DNA from: Arthrobacter sp. StoSoilB5
Lineage (GTDB): Bacteria; Actinomycetota; Actinomycetes; Actinomycetales; Micrococcaceae
Reading direction: 5' to 3'
DNA length: 64,000 nt
Assembly: GCF_019977235.1 (NCBI RefSeq)
Contig: NZ_AP024646.1
Span: forward strand, 3,100,001-3,164,000
The stretch's first letter is position 1. The number at the start of each line of letters is the position of its first letter. The notes under the pieces were generated by a model. The model did no database searches. It saw only the letters and a program-made list of their open reading frames with translations, and had not been told where the DNA came from. A program made the translations under genes and the position numbers. Below are positions 43,687 to 53,228 of this stretch, piece after piece.

Positions 43687-43712
43687 GTTCGAACGCGTCG
43701 AAAGGTTCGAAC
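43687..43712. promoter_or_regulatory. Paired GTTCGAAC palindromes upstream of EF-G2
   Basis: GTTCGAAC occurs at 43687-43694 and 43705-43712, centres 18 bp apart, within an imperfect 17-18 bp tandem unit containing TCGAA. It lies 33-58 bases upstream of the EF-G2 ATG, over the likely promoter. Candidate operator; the binding protein is unknown. Confidence 0.4.
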
Positions 43713-43781
43713 GTGTAAGAGGATTGGACACCCTGAGGCGACCGGAGGGCAAGACCCAGCTTCGGAAATGGCGGACAGGCG

Positions 43782-44516
43782 CTAGGACTGGACCATCCCC
43801 CACAACAGCCATGCTGAGGTGAGGGCGCTTGCGGTGATGACCACGGAGAACCCAGTCAACCACAGGAAGGATGGGATGCCGGTGGTGCGTCCCAGGATAT
43901 AGGCGTCCGAGGCCGCGAGCCGGTCCCGGCGACGCGTGTGAACACCGGCCAGCTTGAACAGATCCCGCACAGCACCCACTGAAAGGGCCAACCCCAGGGC
44001 AAGCACGGCGTAGTTGACCACTGCGGGCGATCCGAACAGGACCAGCAACTGGGCGATCGCTGCGCTGACTACGGCCACAAGGATCCCGGTGAGGTTACGC
44101 AGGAAAACCAGGGAGACCAGCAGGATGAGGGCACCGACGGACATCGCGGCTCCTGATCGGCCTGCGGCGAACGCCGCAATCAGGGCAAGTCCAACGACTG
44201 CCGGTGCTGGATAACCCCAAAAGCCGGACCAGGCCGCACCGAAAGGACTCCGGCCGCTGCTGACGAGGCGGCCCGAATGGTCCATTCCTATGCGAAGGCT
44301 GTGGACGAAGCGCCCCGTCATGAGGGCGGCATAGGCGTGGCCAAGCTCATGGACGAATGTCACGTACAGGCCGAACCATCGCCAGGTGGCGCGGGGGATG
44401 CTCAAAACAGTGGCGCCGGCGAGAATGGCCAGCAGTGCGGGCAGGGGCACGGCGGTGGTATGGACCTCGGTGAAGCCACGGACTACAGCCGCCCACCAGT
44501 TCTGCAGGAGGTTCAC
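43782..44516 (-). CDS. M50-family membrane metallopeptidase-like protein
   Basis: A 244-residue protein with about six TM segments. The zinc-protease motif HELGH is in VTFVHELGHAYAALMTGRFV near residue 55, and GYPAPAVVGLALIAAF near 100 replaces the usual second motif region. This matches the M50B-like family found in actinobacteria; proteolysis has not been shown for most. GTG at 44516 overlaps the TetR stop as GTGA, so the two are co-translated. Confidence 0.85.
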   Translation of the reverse strand: MNLLQNWWAAVVRGFTEVHTTAVPLPALLAILAGATVLSIPRATWRWFGLYVTFVHELGHAYAALMTGRFVHSLRIGMDHSGRLVSSGRSPFGAAWSGFWGYPAPAVVGLALIAAFAAGRSGAAMSVGALILLVSLVFLRNLTGILVAVVSAAIAQLLVLFGSPAVVNYAVLALGLALSVGAVRDLFKLAGVHTRRRDRLAASDAYILGRTTGIPSFLWLTGFSVVITASALTSAWLLWGMVQS

Positions 44517-45130
44517 AACACCGGCGATTGGAGGCGGGAACGGAGTCCCGCAACCAGGATCTCCAAACCGAAATCGAAGGCTGCTTCACCGCGTTGATCC
44601 GGCGGACCTGCATGCGTGAGCGCCTGCGTAAGCGTCGGGTAGCCGTGAACCGGAGGCGCCCACACGACGTCGGGAGCGGCCAGGTCCAGGGCAAATCCCA
44701 ACGCGAAACTATCAATGGTGGAAATCGCCGAGACCACATCCTGTCCACGGAAACCAGCGTTTTCCAAGGCGACCGCCAGGTTCTCGTACAGGGCCAGCAC
44801 TTGGTCGTCCTGAACCGTTTGCAGGACGAGCAGGGGCGCCAGGCGGGGGTGCCGGGCGAAGGCATCGCGGTAGCTGCGGACGATGACCCTCAGGGCGTCC
44901 TCCCAGTCCTGCCCTTCATGGAGGGTGTAGGGGCTCTCGGCGATGATCCGCCCGCGCATGAGCTCCAGTATTTCTTCCCGTCCGCTGACGTGGTTGTAAA
45001 TGGATGATTGGCTGACGCCGATCCTCTTGGCCAGTTTGGGCAGGCTGAAGTCGCCGGCTTCGTCTACCAGCTCCAGGGCGGCAGTGACGAGTGCGTCGAT
45101 GGATATCAGCGGAACCAGCGGGCGTGGCAT
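44513..45130 (-). CDS. TetR-family transcriptional regulator (TetR C-terminal type)
   Basis: A 205-residue repressor. The HTH is at about residues 10-50 (SLPKLAKRIGVSQSSIYNHV), and the C-terminal region from 70 onward fits the tetracycline-repressor ligand domain (RDAFARHPRLAPLL, IDSFALGFALD). ATG at 45130 follows GGAG with eight-base spacing and is preferred to TTG 45142. It is divergent from an APC permease and amidohydrolase, with a 23-bp near-perfect palindrome between them, and coupled to the M50 gene. Its ligand may be a substrate of the permease. Confidence 0.88.
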   Translation of the reverse strand: MPRPLVPLISIDALVTAALELVDEAGDFSLPKLAKRIGVSQSSIYNHVSGREEILELMRGRIIAESPYTLHEGQDWEDALRVIVRSYRDAFARHPRLAPLLVLQTVQDDQVLALYENLAVALENAGFRGQDVVSAISTIDSFALGFALDLAAPDVVWAPPVHGYPTLTQALTHAGPPDQRGEAAFDFGLEILVAGLRSRLQSPVL

Positions 45131-45213
45131 TTGGGTCTCCAATCAAAGTGTTGTTACGACTCTAGCCAGAACTTTGCTCGAAGGTATTGTGCGCCGAATC
45201 ACAAGGCTCTACG

Positions 45214-45236
45214 ATAAACGAAAGCCTTTCGCTTAT
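45214..45236. promoter_or_regulatory. TetR-type operator candidate
   Basis: An 11-bp half-site (ATAAACGAAAG) is mirrored around a single central C, with one mismatch in 11 pairs. The one-base centre matches tetO geometry. It lies 51 bases before the APC permease ATG and 84 bases from the TetR start. Confidence 0.65.
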
Positions 45237-45286
45237 GGATTGGCTCCCCCTTCGAAACTTCCCCGCATTAGACCCCCGAGGACACC

Positions 45287-46744
45287 ATGTCTGAAATCGA
45301 AACCCGCCCTCCAGCAGCGGATGCTGGAAACGGGCTCAAGCGGAATGCCATTGGCACAGGCGGCATAGCCTTCCTGGTGATCTCCGCAGCAGCACCCTTG
45401 ACCGTGATGGCCGGCGTCGCACCTGTGGCCATTGGTATCGGGGGCATTGGCGCTCCCATGGGCTACGTCATCGCCGGCGCCGTGTTGTTGATCTTTGCTG
45501 TGGCATTCATGGCCATGACCAAGCACGTCAAAGCAGCCGGCGGCTTCTACACCTACATCACGCTTGCCATGGGAAAAACGGTGGGATTGGCCTCCGCCAT
45601 CCTCGCGATCGTTTCCTACAACTGCCTGCAGATCGGCGTTTACGGGCTGTTCGCGGTCCAAACCCAGGCGATGCTCCGGACGCTCTTCGGCTTGGACGTT
45701 CCATGGCCGACAGTAGCGTTGGTGGCTGTCGCGGCCGTCTGGTTCCTTGGCTATCGGGGCATCGACGTTGGCGCAAAGGTCCTGGGCGTCCTGCTCATCG
45801 CCGAAACAGCAATTCTTGCCATCATGGGCGCCGGCATTCTGGCGAACGGCGGCGCACAAGGCATCAGCCTTGCTTCCTTCTCCCCCGAGCATGCGTTCAC
45901 CCCTGGCGTCCTGGCCATCCTGGCCATCTGCTTCGCCGCCTTCATGGGCTTCGAATCCACGGTGCTGTACCGGCGTGAGGCCCGCAATCCGGACAAGTCA
46001 GTCCCGCGGGCAACCTACATTGCTGTCGGCTTCATGTCCGTGTTCTACGCCTTCATCGTGTGGACAGTCATCCAGGCCTATGGCGACGGCGACGTGATGG
46101 CGGCTGCGGGTGAGTTGGCCGACGGCATGTTCTTCGCCACGATCAACCACTACGTGGGTCCATGGGCAGAAGTGGTGATGTACGTGTTGATCGTGACCAG
46201 TGTCTATGCCTCCCAACTTGCTTTCCACAATGCCATCAACCGCTATGTCTACATGCTCGCCAAAGATGGCGTCGTTCCTGCATTCCTCGGCAAGACGCAT
46301 CCGAAGTACAAGTCCCCGCACCGAGCCGGGCAGATCCAGACAGCCCTCGCCGCAATCGTCATCATCATTTGCGCAATTGCCGGCGCCGATCCTTACAAGC
46401 AGCTGCTGATCTGGGTCAACACGCCCGGCATCTTCGGCATTGTCGCTTTGCAGGGACTGGTATCGGTGGCAGCGTTCATCTACCTTCGTCGCAATCCCGC
46501 GGCCGCGACCAACCGGCTACTTATTCCCCTCAGCATTGCTTCAGCCATCCTGCTCTTCGGCGTAGCCGCATTGATCGCCATCAACATCGAGCTCCTGACA
46601 TTCGCCGATGCCCTCACCAACACCATCCTCCTGCTGGTGACCCCCCTTGTTTTCCTGGCAGGCCTGCTGATAGCCCGCAGCCTGCGCAGTGCCCGCCCTG
46701 ACGTCTTTGCCCGGATTGGAAGCTTCGAAACCCATGACTCCTAA
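45287..46744 (+). CDS. APC-family amino-acid/amine permease
   Basis: A 485-residue transporter with about 12 TM segments. The APC signatures are GGIAFLVISAAAPLTVMAGV near residue 25, KAAGGFYTYITLAMGK near 83 and the TM6-8 region AFMGFESTVLYRREARNP near 220. The cytosolic loop FLGKTHPKYKSPHRAGQIQT near 330 is typical. ATG at 45287 has GAGGA upstream. It overlaps the amidohydrolase start by 11 bases, so import and hydrolysis of the same amide or amine compound is likely. Confidence 0.9.
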   Translation: MSEIETRPPAADAGNGLKRNAIGTGGIAFLVISAAAPLTVMAGVAPVAIGIGGIGAPMGYVIAGAVLLIFAVAFMAMTKHVKAAGGFYTYITLAMGKTVGLASAILAIVSYNCLQIGVYGLFAVQTQAMLRTLFGLDVPWPTVALVAVAAVWFLGYRGIDVGAKVLGVLLIAETAILAIMGAGILANGGAQGISLASFSPEHAFTPGVLAILAICFAAFMGFESTVLYRREARNPDKSVPRATYIAVGFMSVFYAFIVWTVIQAYGDGDVMAAAGELADGMFFATINHYVGPWAEVVMYVLIVTSVYASQLAFHNAINRYVYMLAKDGVVPAFLGKTHPKYKSPHRAGQIQTALAAIVIIICAIAGADPYKQLLIWVNTPGIFGIVALQGLVSVAAFIYLRRNPAAATNRLLIPLSIASAILLFGVAALIAINIELLTFADALTNTILLLVTPLVFLAGLLIARSLRSARPDVFARIGSFETHDS

Positions 46745-48377
46745 CCTCATCGTCCTTGCCGACACCATCCACACGCTCGACGACCACCCGGTCAGCGATT
46801 CCCGCCAGTCCACCCAGGCCGTTGCCGTCAGCGACGGGGTGATTACCGCCGTCGGAACCCGGGAGGACGCCCAGGAGTGGCGGAAGGCCGTCACCCGGGT
46901 TGTGGATCTTGGTAGCGCAACGCTCACACCGGGCCTGGTGGATTGCCACATCCACCCGGTGTTTGGCCTGGACCTGACCATCGGCTGTGATCTGTCCGGT
47001 GCCTCGACGTTGGCTGAAGTACGCTCGCTGCTGCAGGTAGAATCAGCGAACGACGGCGGCTGGTTGCGTGCATGGGGCCTGAACCCGAACGCGTTTGGCT
47101 CGGCACCCCTGCACCGGAGTGTGATCGACGAAGTCTCCGGAGACCGGCCAGCCATGATCCGGTTGTTCGACGGCCATTCGGCTTTGGCCAACAGTCGGGC
47201 CCTGGAAGTGGCCGGGATCCATGGCCGCTTTGAATTCGACCAGACCGCCGAGGTGGTCTGCGACGCGGACGGCGTCCCTACCGGCATGCTCCTGGAAGCG
47301 GCGGCCATTGACCTCGTGCAACGGCATATCCCGAAGGAGTCGTTTGACGAACGGAAGACCCGACTCGGCAACTTGCTGCGGGACTTCGCACGGTCAGGCC
47401 TGACCGGCGGACACGTCATGGACCATGACGAAGAGTCGACAGCACTTTTTCAGGCTTTGGAAGCCGAGGGCGAGCTGCCCCTGCGGCTGCGGACCGCCCC
47501 GTGGTGCATGCCAGGCACCGGCGAGGCTGAGTGGAAGGAACTTGCCCGTAGCGTAGGCAAGGGCGGGCGCCGCTGGTCCATCGAGGCCATCAAGCTGTTC
47601 GTCGATGGAACCGTGGACAACGGTACCGCGTGGCTTTACGAGCCGGATCTCTACGGCCAATCTACTGCGCCCTTCTGGCCGCGGCCGGAAGAATACACAG
47701 CTGCGGTTCGCTATTTTGCCTCCCGTGGCATCCCGACGGCCACCCACGCCATCGGCGATGCCGGAGTGGAACATGTCCTGGACGCCTTGGAGTCTCTCCG
47801 CGGCGTTGTGCCCGCGGACGTCCTCCGCCAATCCGTCCACCGGATCGAACACATCGAAACCGTGCCGGATGAGCTTGTGCAACGCTTCAAGGACGCCGGC
47901 GTGGTGGCGAGCATGCAGCCGACACACTGCACGCATTATTCCGTGGCCGACCACAGCGACAACTGGTCCACCCGGCTTGGCCAGGTCCGTGCCGACCGCG
48001 CCTGGCGCTGCAGGGACCTTCGCGATGCCGGGGTTACCTTGGGCATCGGCTCCGACTGGCCGATCGCTCCCTACGAGCCCTTGCCGATCATTGCAGACGC
48101 CCAGTTGCGGCGCCGTTCCGGACATCCGGAGCAGGAGCCCATCGCACCTGCCCAGGCACTCACGGCACTCCAGGCCCTTGAGGGCTACACCTCGCACGCG
48201 GCACGCGCTGCAGGAATATGGGACGTTTCGGGGTCCATCGAGGTGGGCAAACGCGCCGACTTCACCGTGTTCGAACTCGATCCGCTCGCCACGGCCGCTG
48301 ATGAGTTAGCCGCCAGCAGCGTGCTGGGAACGTTCGTGGACGGCGAGATCCAGTTCATGCTGGAAAGGCTCCCCTAG
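46734..48377 (+). CDS. YtcJ-like amidohydrolase
   Basis: A 547-residue amidohydrolase-superfamily protein. The first metal motif LVDCHIHPVFGLDL is near residue 66, a Lys-bearing region IEAIKLFVDGTVDNGTAW near 285, HAIGDAGVEHVLDAL near 337 and HRIEHIETVPDELV near 367 supply His ligands, and GIGSDWPIAPYEPL near 438 gives the Asp. The family includes NfdA-like N-substituted formamide deformylases. It overlaps the upstream permease. Substrate unknown. Confidence 0.9.
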   Translation: MTPNLIVLADTIHTLDDHPVSDSRQSTQAVAVSDGVITAVGTREDAQEWRKAVTRVVDLGSATLTPGLVDCHIHPVFGLDLTIGCDLSGASTLAEVRSLLQVESANDGGWLRAWGLNPNAFGSAPLHRSVIDEVSGDRPAMIRLFDGHSALANSRALEVAGIHGRFEFDQTAEVVCDADGVPTGMLLEAAAIDLVQRHIPKESFDERKTRLGNLLRDFARSGLTGGHVMDHDEESTALFQALEAEGELPLRLRTAPWCMPGTGEAEWKELARSVGKGGRRWSIEAIKLFVDGTVDNGTAWLYEPDLYGQSTAPFWPRPEEYTAAVRYFASRGIPTATHAIGDAGVEHVLDALESLRGVVPADVLRQSVHRIEHIETVPDELVQRFKDAGVVASMQPTHCTHYSVADHSDNWSTRLGQVRADRAWRCRDLRDAGVTLGIGSDWPIAPYEPLPIIADAQLRRRSGHPEQEPIAPAQALTALQALEGYTSHAARAAGIWDVSGSIEVGKRADFTVFELDPLATAADELAASSVLGTFVDGEIQFMLERLP

Positions 48378-48395
48378 CTCCACTGATCCGGAGGG

Positions 48396-51044
48396 TTACA
48401 TCCGCTTCTTGGTTTTGCCAGTAGCAACCGCCGTCCACGGGTCTTCGGGCCAGGGATGCCTGGGGTAGCGCCCACGCATCTCTGCCCGAACCTGGGAGTA
48501 GGGTCCGGACCAAAACGATGCGAGATCGCCTGTCACGGCCAACGGCCTGCCTGCGGGAGACAAAAGGTGGAAAAGTACTGGCACCCGTCCGCCAACAAGG
48601 CGGGGCGTACGGTCCCAACCGAAGCATTCCTGCAGCTTGACCGCCACAACCGGGCTCCCGCCGTCGTGCTGCTCGTTCTGCCGGTCAGGGTGCTCGGAGG
48701 CCTCCGAGACCTCTGGATACTCGATCCGCACACGCGAGCCGCTTGGCACTTCAAGGCGCTCAGGAACAAGGCTGTCCAAGTTTGAAGCCTCGGGCCATGG
48801 GAGCAGGCGCCGTAGTGGATCGCTGAGGTCAATGGTGTTGGTGGGCGTGCCGGTGGCCATGGATTCGAGTTCGGGGGCAAGCCAGTCACCCAACCTGGAT
48901 AACAGCGCGGATTCGCTGACATCAGGCCACGGATCGCCGAGTACCCGGTACAACAAAGCGAGCCGTCGGCGCAGGGTATCTGCGGCAGCGGACCACCCGA
49001 TCATCGAGAGTCCTGCTTTCTCCAGTGCAACCGCAACGGCATGCCGGCCCTGCACCGCGTTGGGGCGAACGGGCGTGGAGGACAGCACTAGGGCTCCCAG
49101 CCGCCGTTCAAGCCTCGCGGTCACCCGCCCCTGGGCGAAACGTGCCGTCACCTCCTCGACCAAAAGTTCCGGCGCCGCGGCCGCCGCCAGCCCGGCGGAC
49201 AGGGGCGCCGCCGATCGGATCACGGCGCCCGTGCCCGCGGCATCCCGGCCTTGGGCACGGGAAACCTCGGCCACGGCCAACCAGTCATGCCCGGCCAGGG
49301 AACTACCTGCCGGCAAACCAGCCCGGGTGCCCGATGTCAGCAGATACGTTGGTGACCCTTGGCCAGGAACCCGCCTGGCAATACGGTCCGGGAAGGCCAA
49401 CGCGACCACGAACCCAGGCGCCTCCCCCGCTGTAACGTCCAGCGCGCCTTCCACGACGTCGGAGCTCTCCTGGCGCGCGATCGATTCCATCCGTTTAACG
49501 TCCTCAGCAAATTGTCGGGCTGCCGGCTCCGATCCCGAATGAAATGAGGCCAACAGCTTTGTGAGGTCGGCGCCCGGCGCGCGTTGGTCACCGGCCACAA
49601 CTGCGACCGTTTCAGCCGCACGGCGGCGGCCCACCATCGCCGAACCGTCCAGCAGCGCCCGGGCGAGCCGAGGGTCTGCCGGTATCCTGGCCAAAGTCCT
49701 GCCCAAGTCCGAGACAGTTCCCTCCGCAGTCACCGCGCCGAGCTCCCGAAGGACCTCGATAGCCTCGTCCATGGCCGCGCGGGGCGGCGCATCCGGCAAG
49801 GCAAGCCCCCGGCCTCCAGGGGCGCCCCAACAAGCGAGGACCAAGGCGGCGCTGGTGAGGTCGGCCACCGAAATCTCCGGGGTTTGATGTGCCGGCGCCG
49901 CTGCGAATGCCTGCTGGCCGTAGCAACGAACCACCCTTCCGGGACCTTGGCGGGCAGCGCGCCCGGCCCGCTGATCGGCCGAGGCCTGTGAGCAGGAAAC
50001 TGTCACCAATCCGGACATGCCCCTGCCGGCGTCGCGGCGTGGTTCACGTGCGAGGCCGGAATCTATTACCAGCCGGACGCCTGGCACCGTGAGTGAAGAC
50101 TCTGCAAGCGGTGTTGAAACGATGATTCGGGGCGGTCCGCCAGGTTCCCGGCCCGATACCGCCCGGTCCTGCGCTTCCGGGCCGATCTGGCCGTGCAGCT
50201 CAAGCACCTCAACACCAGCCCGGACCCGCCCGCGGAGCCGGCTGGCGACGTCGGACACCTCGCGAACGCCCGGGAGGAAGACCAAGGCGTCAATGTCCCC
50301 GTTATGTGCGAGGGCTTCTTCGTGCGCCGCCGCTGCTGTTTCGGCAACGTGGTTCAGGAAGCTGAACGTGACGCCGCGATCATCCAGGCGCTGACCCGCG
50401 GCAGGAGCCCAGTCAACTTCCAAGGGGTGCAGCACGGATGGACAATCGACCACTGGAGCCGGGCCGCCGTCGCCGTCCTCCACTTGTCCGTTCCTTCCCA
50501 GCAGGGCGGCGAAACGCCTGGCATCAAGAGTTGCCGACATGGCGACCAGCATCAGGTCGCCACGGAGTTCGCGGACTTCGGCGAGCATGCCCACGAGAAG
50601 ATCGGTTTCGAGGCCGCGCTCGTGGACCTCATCCAGGATCACGGCTTGTATGCCCTCAAGTCCGGGATCAGCCAGGAGGCGCCGCAGCAGGATGCCGGGC
50701 GTCACGAACTCCACCACAGTTTCCGAACCCGTTTTGCTCTCGCCACGAACGGTATATCCAACCCTGTCCCCGAGACGGGTGCCGTCCAGCGACGCGAGGC
50801 GGCGCGCCGCAGAACGGGCGGCGACACGCCGCGGTTGAGTGACGACGACGCGTGGCCGGTCCGGGTGCCTCTCCGCAACAAGGTTGGCCAGCAGCGGAGG
50901 AACAAGCGTGGTCTTGCCGGTACCGGGCGGTGCCTGCACGACTGCCGTGCCGCCGTCGCCCTGGTCTGTCAGGGCCGCTGCCAGTGCCGTGAGGGAATCA
51001 GCAAAGACCAGTCCCGTCCCCATGCTGTCCAGTCTGAAAGTCAC
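48396..51044 (-). CDS. hrpB: ATP-dependent helicase HrpB
   Basis: An 882-residue DEAH-box helicase. Walker A QAPPGTGKTTLVPP is near residue 38, motif Ia VVVTQPRRVAARSAARRLAS near 70, ILDEVHERGLETDLL near 140, MSATLDARRF near 172 and the motif VI region QRAGRAARQGPGRVVRCYG near 382. The C-terminal HrpB domain ends GRYPRHPWPEDPWTAV, a family hallmark. The open frame runs 83 codons further across adh; GTG at 51044 was chosen, ATG 51023 is an alternative. In E. coli its role is obscure. It is separated from adh by a hairpin. Confidence 0.92.
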   Translation of the reverse strand: MTFRLDSMGTGLVFADSLTALAAALTDQGDGGTAVVQAPPGTGKTTLVPPLLANLVAERHPDRPRVVVTQPRRVAARSAARRLASLDGTRLGDRVGYTVRGESKTGSETVVEFVTPGILLRRLLADPGLEGIQAVILDEVHERGLETDLLVGMLAEVRELRGDLMLVAMSATLDARRFAALLGRNGQVEDGDGGPAPVVDCPSVLHPLEVDWAPAAGQRLDDRGVTFSFLNHVAETAAAAHEEALAHNGDIDALVFLPGVREVSDVASRLRGRVRAGVEVLELHGQIGPEAQDRAVSGREPGGPPRIIVSTPLAESSLTVPGVRLVIDSGLAREPRRDAGRGMSGLVTVSCSQASADQRAGRAARQGPGRVVRCYGQQAFAAAPAHQTPEISVADLTSAALVLACWGAPGGRGLALPDAPPRAAMDEAIEVLRELGAVTAEGTVSDLGRTLARIPADPRLARALLDGSAMVGRRRAAETVAVVAGDQRAPGADLTKLLASFHSGSEPAARQFAEDVKRMESIARQESSDVVEGALDVTAGEAPGFVVALAFPDRIARRVPGQGSPTYLLTSGTRAGLPAGSSLAGHDWLAVAEVSRAQGRDAAGTGAVIRSAAPLSAGLAAAAAPELLVEEVTARFAQGRVTARLERRLGALVLSSTPVRPNAVQGRHAVAVALEKAGLSMIGWSAAADTLRRRLALLYRVLGDPWPDVSESALLSRLGDWLAPELESMATGTPTNTIDLSDPLRRLLPWPEASNLDSLVPERLEVPSGSRVRIEYPEVSEASEHPDRQNEQHDGGSPVVAVKLQECFGWDRTPRLVGGRVPVLFHLLSPAGRPLAVTGDLASFWSGPYSQVRAEMRGRYPRHPWPEDPWTAVATGKTKKRM

Positions 51045-51074
51045 CAGACCATTGTCCCTGCTGTGTGGAAGGTG

Positions 51075-51109
51075 AAAGGCCACGCCCCTTGACGGGAGCG
51101 TGGCCTTTT
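51075..51109 (-). terminator. Terminator downstream of adh
   Basis: An inverted repeat (AAAGGCCACGC/GCGTGGCCTTT) with a short internal CC/GG pairing forms a strong hairpin 18 bases after the adh stop on the minus strand. T-runs occur on both strands, so it may act both ways. Confidence 0.75.
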
Positions 51110-51126
51110 CGGTGGTGCTGTGGGTT

Positions 51127-52170
51127 CTAGCCGATGGTGGACGCATCAATGACGAAACGGTACCGAACGTCAGAGGCGAGGACGCGCTCGTAGGCTTCGT
51201 TGATCTTGCTGGCCGGTATGACTTCGATCTCGGCGCCGAGGCCGTGCTCAGCGCAGAAGTCCAGCATCTCCTGGGTTTCGCGGATTCCGCCAATCATGGA
51301 GCCGGCGAACCTGCGGCGCCCACCGATGAGGGCGAAAGCATTCACGGGCAGCGGCTCGGCCGGCGCACCAACGTTCACCAGCGTGCCGTCGAGGCTCAGC
51401 AGTTGCAGGTAGGCGCTGATGTCGATGGACGCGCTGACGGTGTTGATGATGAGGTCAAACGTACCTGCCAGCTGCTCGAACGTGGCAGGATCACTGGTTG
51501 CGTAGTAGTGGTCTGCGCCCAGCTCCAGGCCGTCTTCCATCTTCTTCAGGGACTGCGAGAGGACAGTTACCTCGGCACCCATGGCGTGGGCAATCTTGAC
51601 GCCCATGTGGCCCAAGCCGCCCAAGCCCACGATCGCGACCTTCTTGCCAGGACCGGCCTCCCAGTGATGCAGCGGGGAGAAGGTCGTGATGCCTGCGCAC
51701 AGCAGCGGAGCGGCGACATCAAGATCCAGCGCCTCAGGGATAGTGACTACGAAGTCCTCGTTCACCACGACGCTGCTCGAGTAGCCGCCCTGGGTGATGG
51801 TGCCATCGCGGTCAACTGCGCCGTAGGTGCCCACGTTGCCGTTGAGGCAGTACTGTTCCTCGCCCGCCAAGCAGTTCCTGCATTCCTTGCAGGAGTTGAC
51901 CATGCAGCCAACGCCTACGCGGTCGCCCACTTTGTGCTTGGTGACGTTCGGACCAACTTCGGTAACGATGCCGGCAATTTCATGGCCGGGGACCAGCGGG
52001 TACTGCTGGGGACCCCAATCGCCCCGGACGGTGTGGATGTCCGAGTGGCAGATGCCAGCGAACTTGATGTCGATGTGGACGTCGTGGGGACCAACCTCAC
52101 GGCGTTCAATGGTGGTCAGGGTGAGGTCGCCCGTGGCCGAGGGTGAAGCATACGCGTTAGCGGTAGGCAT
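51127..52170 (-). CDS. adh: Zinc-dependent NAD(P)-dependent alcohol dehydrogenase (CAD/YahK-like)
   Basis: A 347-residue medium-chain dehydrogenase. Catalytic zinc ligands are in [14 protein letters not shown] near residue 38 and PGHEIAGIV near 60; the structural zinc Cys set is [17 protein letters not shown] near 92. The Rossmann loop [13 protein letters not shown] is near 178. This matches the cinnamyl-alcohol-dehydrogenase/YahK branch reducing diverse aldehydes with NADPH. ATG at 52170 follows AGGAG. It is divergent from an XRE regulator across 130 bases containing TAGGGGT and ACCCCTA half-sites. Confidence 0.93.
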   Translation of the reverse strand: MPTANAYASPSATGDLTLTTIERREVGPHDVHIDIKFAGICHSDIHTVRGDWGPQQYPLVPGHEIAGIVTEVGPNVTKHKVGDRVGVGCMVNSCKECRNCLAGEEQYCLNGNVGTYGAVDRDGTITQGGYSSSVVVNEDFVVTIPEALDLDVAAPLLCAGITTFSPLHHWEAGPGKKVAIVGLGGLGHMGVKIAHAMGAEVTVLSQSLKKMEDGLELGADHYYATSDPATFEQLAGTFDLIINTVSASIDISAYLQLLSLDGTLVNVGAPAEPLPVNAFALIGGRRRFAGSMIGGIRETQEMLDFCAEHGLGAEIEVIPASKINEAYERVLASDVRYRFVIDASTIG

Positions 52171-52300
52171 GTTTCTCCTGCGTGGTGAAGATTTTCGGAT
52201 GCTTCCATCTAACCCCCTTTTCCAAACCACAAGGAGTTACTGCTGTTAGGGGTACTGACAGGGACTCCCTTGGCAGGCCAAAACCCCTACCGTTGGAAAC

Positions 52301-53206
52301 ATGGATAACCGTACCGAGACGCGCGATTTCCTCTCGACACGAAGAGCGAAGATCACCCCCGAGCAAGCAGGGTTGGCCGCCTATGGCGGCAACCGGCGCG
52401 TCCTTGGACTCCGCCGCGGCGAAGTTGCCATGCTTGCAGGCGTCAGTGTCGAGTACTACACCCGTTTGGAGCGAGGGAACCTTTCAGGCGTTTCCGATAG
52501 CGTCCTTGAGTCCCTGGCCAGCGCCTTGCAACTGGACGACGCCGAACGGGCACACCTGTTCGACCTCGCCCGTGCCGCAAATGATGGCGGCCGCTTGCGA
52601 CGGCGTCCGGTACGGAAGCAGTCCATCCGGCAAAGTGTCCAACTCACTTTGGACGCAATCACGCATTCCCCCGCTTTCGTCCGGAACGGCCGACTCGACA
52701 TCCTGGCTACCAACGCCTTGGGCAGGGCGCTGTACGCAGACAGTTACGACGTCCCTTCCGGGCCACCCAACCTTGCCCGTTTCCTTTTCCTCGATTCCCG
52801 CAGCCATGACTTCTACGCAGATTGGGAACGGGCTGCCAACGACACTGTCGCCATCATGCGGACCGAGGCCGGGCGAAACCCCTATGACCGCGGACTCAGT
52901 GACCTTGTGGGTGAGCTGTCCACCCGCAGCGAGGAATTCCGCGTGCGTTGGGCATCCCACAACGTCCGGCAGCACTACACCGGGAAGAAGCACTTCCGGC
53001 ATCCGATCGTCGGGGACCTGCACGTGCTCTACGAGGCGTTTGAGTTGTCCGCCGATGACGGCCTGACGATGACCATCTACAACGCCGAGCCCGGCACTGG
53101 AACGGAGGATGCCTTGCGGCTGCTCGCGAGTTGGGCAGCCACCACGCATCCGGCGTCTCAGGAGTCCGGATTCGGCGAAGTTCTCCCGAAGACAAACCGC
53201 AACTGA
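52301..53206 (+). CDS. XRE-family regulator with MmyB-like ligand domain
   Basis: A 301-residue regulator. The HTH is at about residues 34-90 (GLRRGEVAMLAGVSVEYYTR, LERGN), with the MmyB-like PAS-type domain after it (about 108-280: VRNGRLDILATNALGRALYA, FRVRWASHNVRQHYTGKKHF). Such regulators in actinobacteria sit beside oxidoreductases they control and may bind fatty acids. Here adh is divergent and a cupin follows. TACCGT lies seven bases before the ATG. Confidence 0.9.
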   Translation: MDNRTETRDFLSTRRAKITPEQAGLAAYGGNRRVLGLRRGEVAMLAGVSVEYYTRLERGNLSGVSDSVLESLASALQLDDAERAHLFDLARAANDGGRLRRRPVRKQSIRQSVQLTLDAITHSPAFVRNGRLDILATNALGRALYADSYDVPSGPPNLARFLFLDSRSHDFYADWERAANDTVAIMRTEAGRNPYDRGLSDLVGELSTRSEEFRVRWASHNVRQHYTGKKHFRHPIVGDLHVLYEAFELSADDGLTMTIYNAEPGTGTEDALRLLASWAATTHPASQESGFGEVLPKTNRN

Positions 53207-53228
53207 TTCCGCAACGAAAAAAGGAACC

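Noticed and set aside
51045..51293. N-terminal extension of hrpB
   Set aside because: It crosses a terminator hairpin and the adh gene and has no HrpB similarity.
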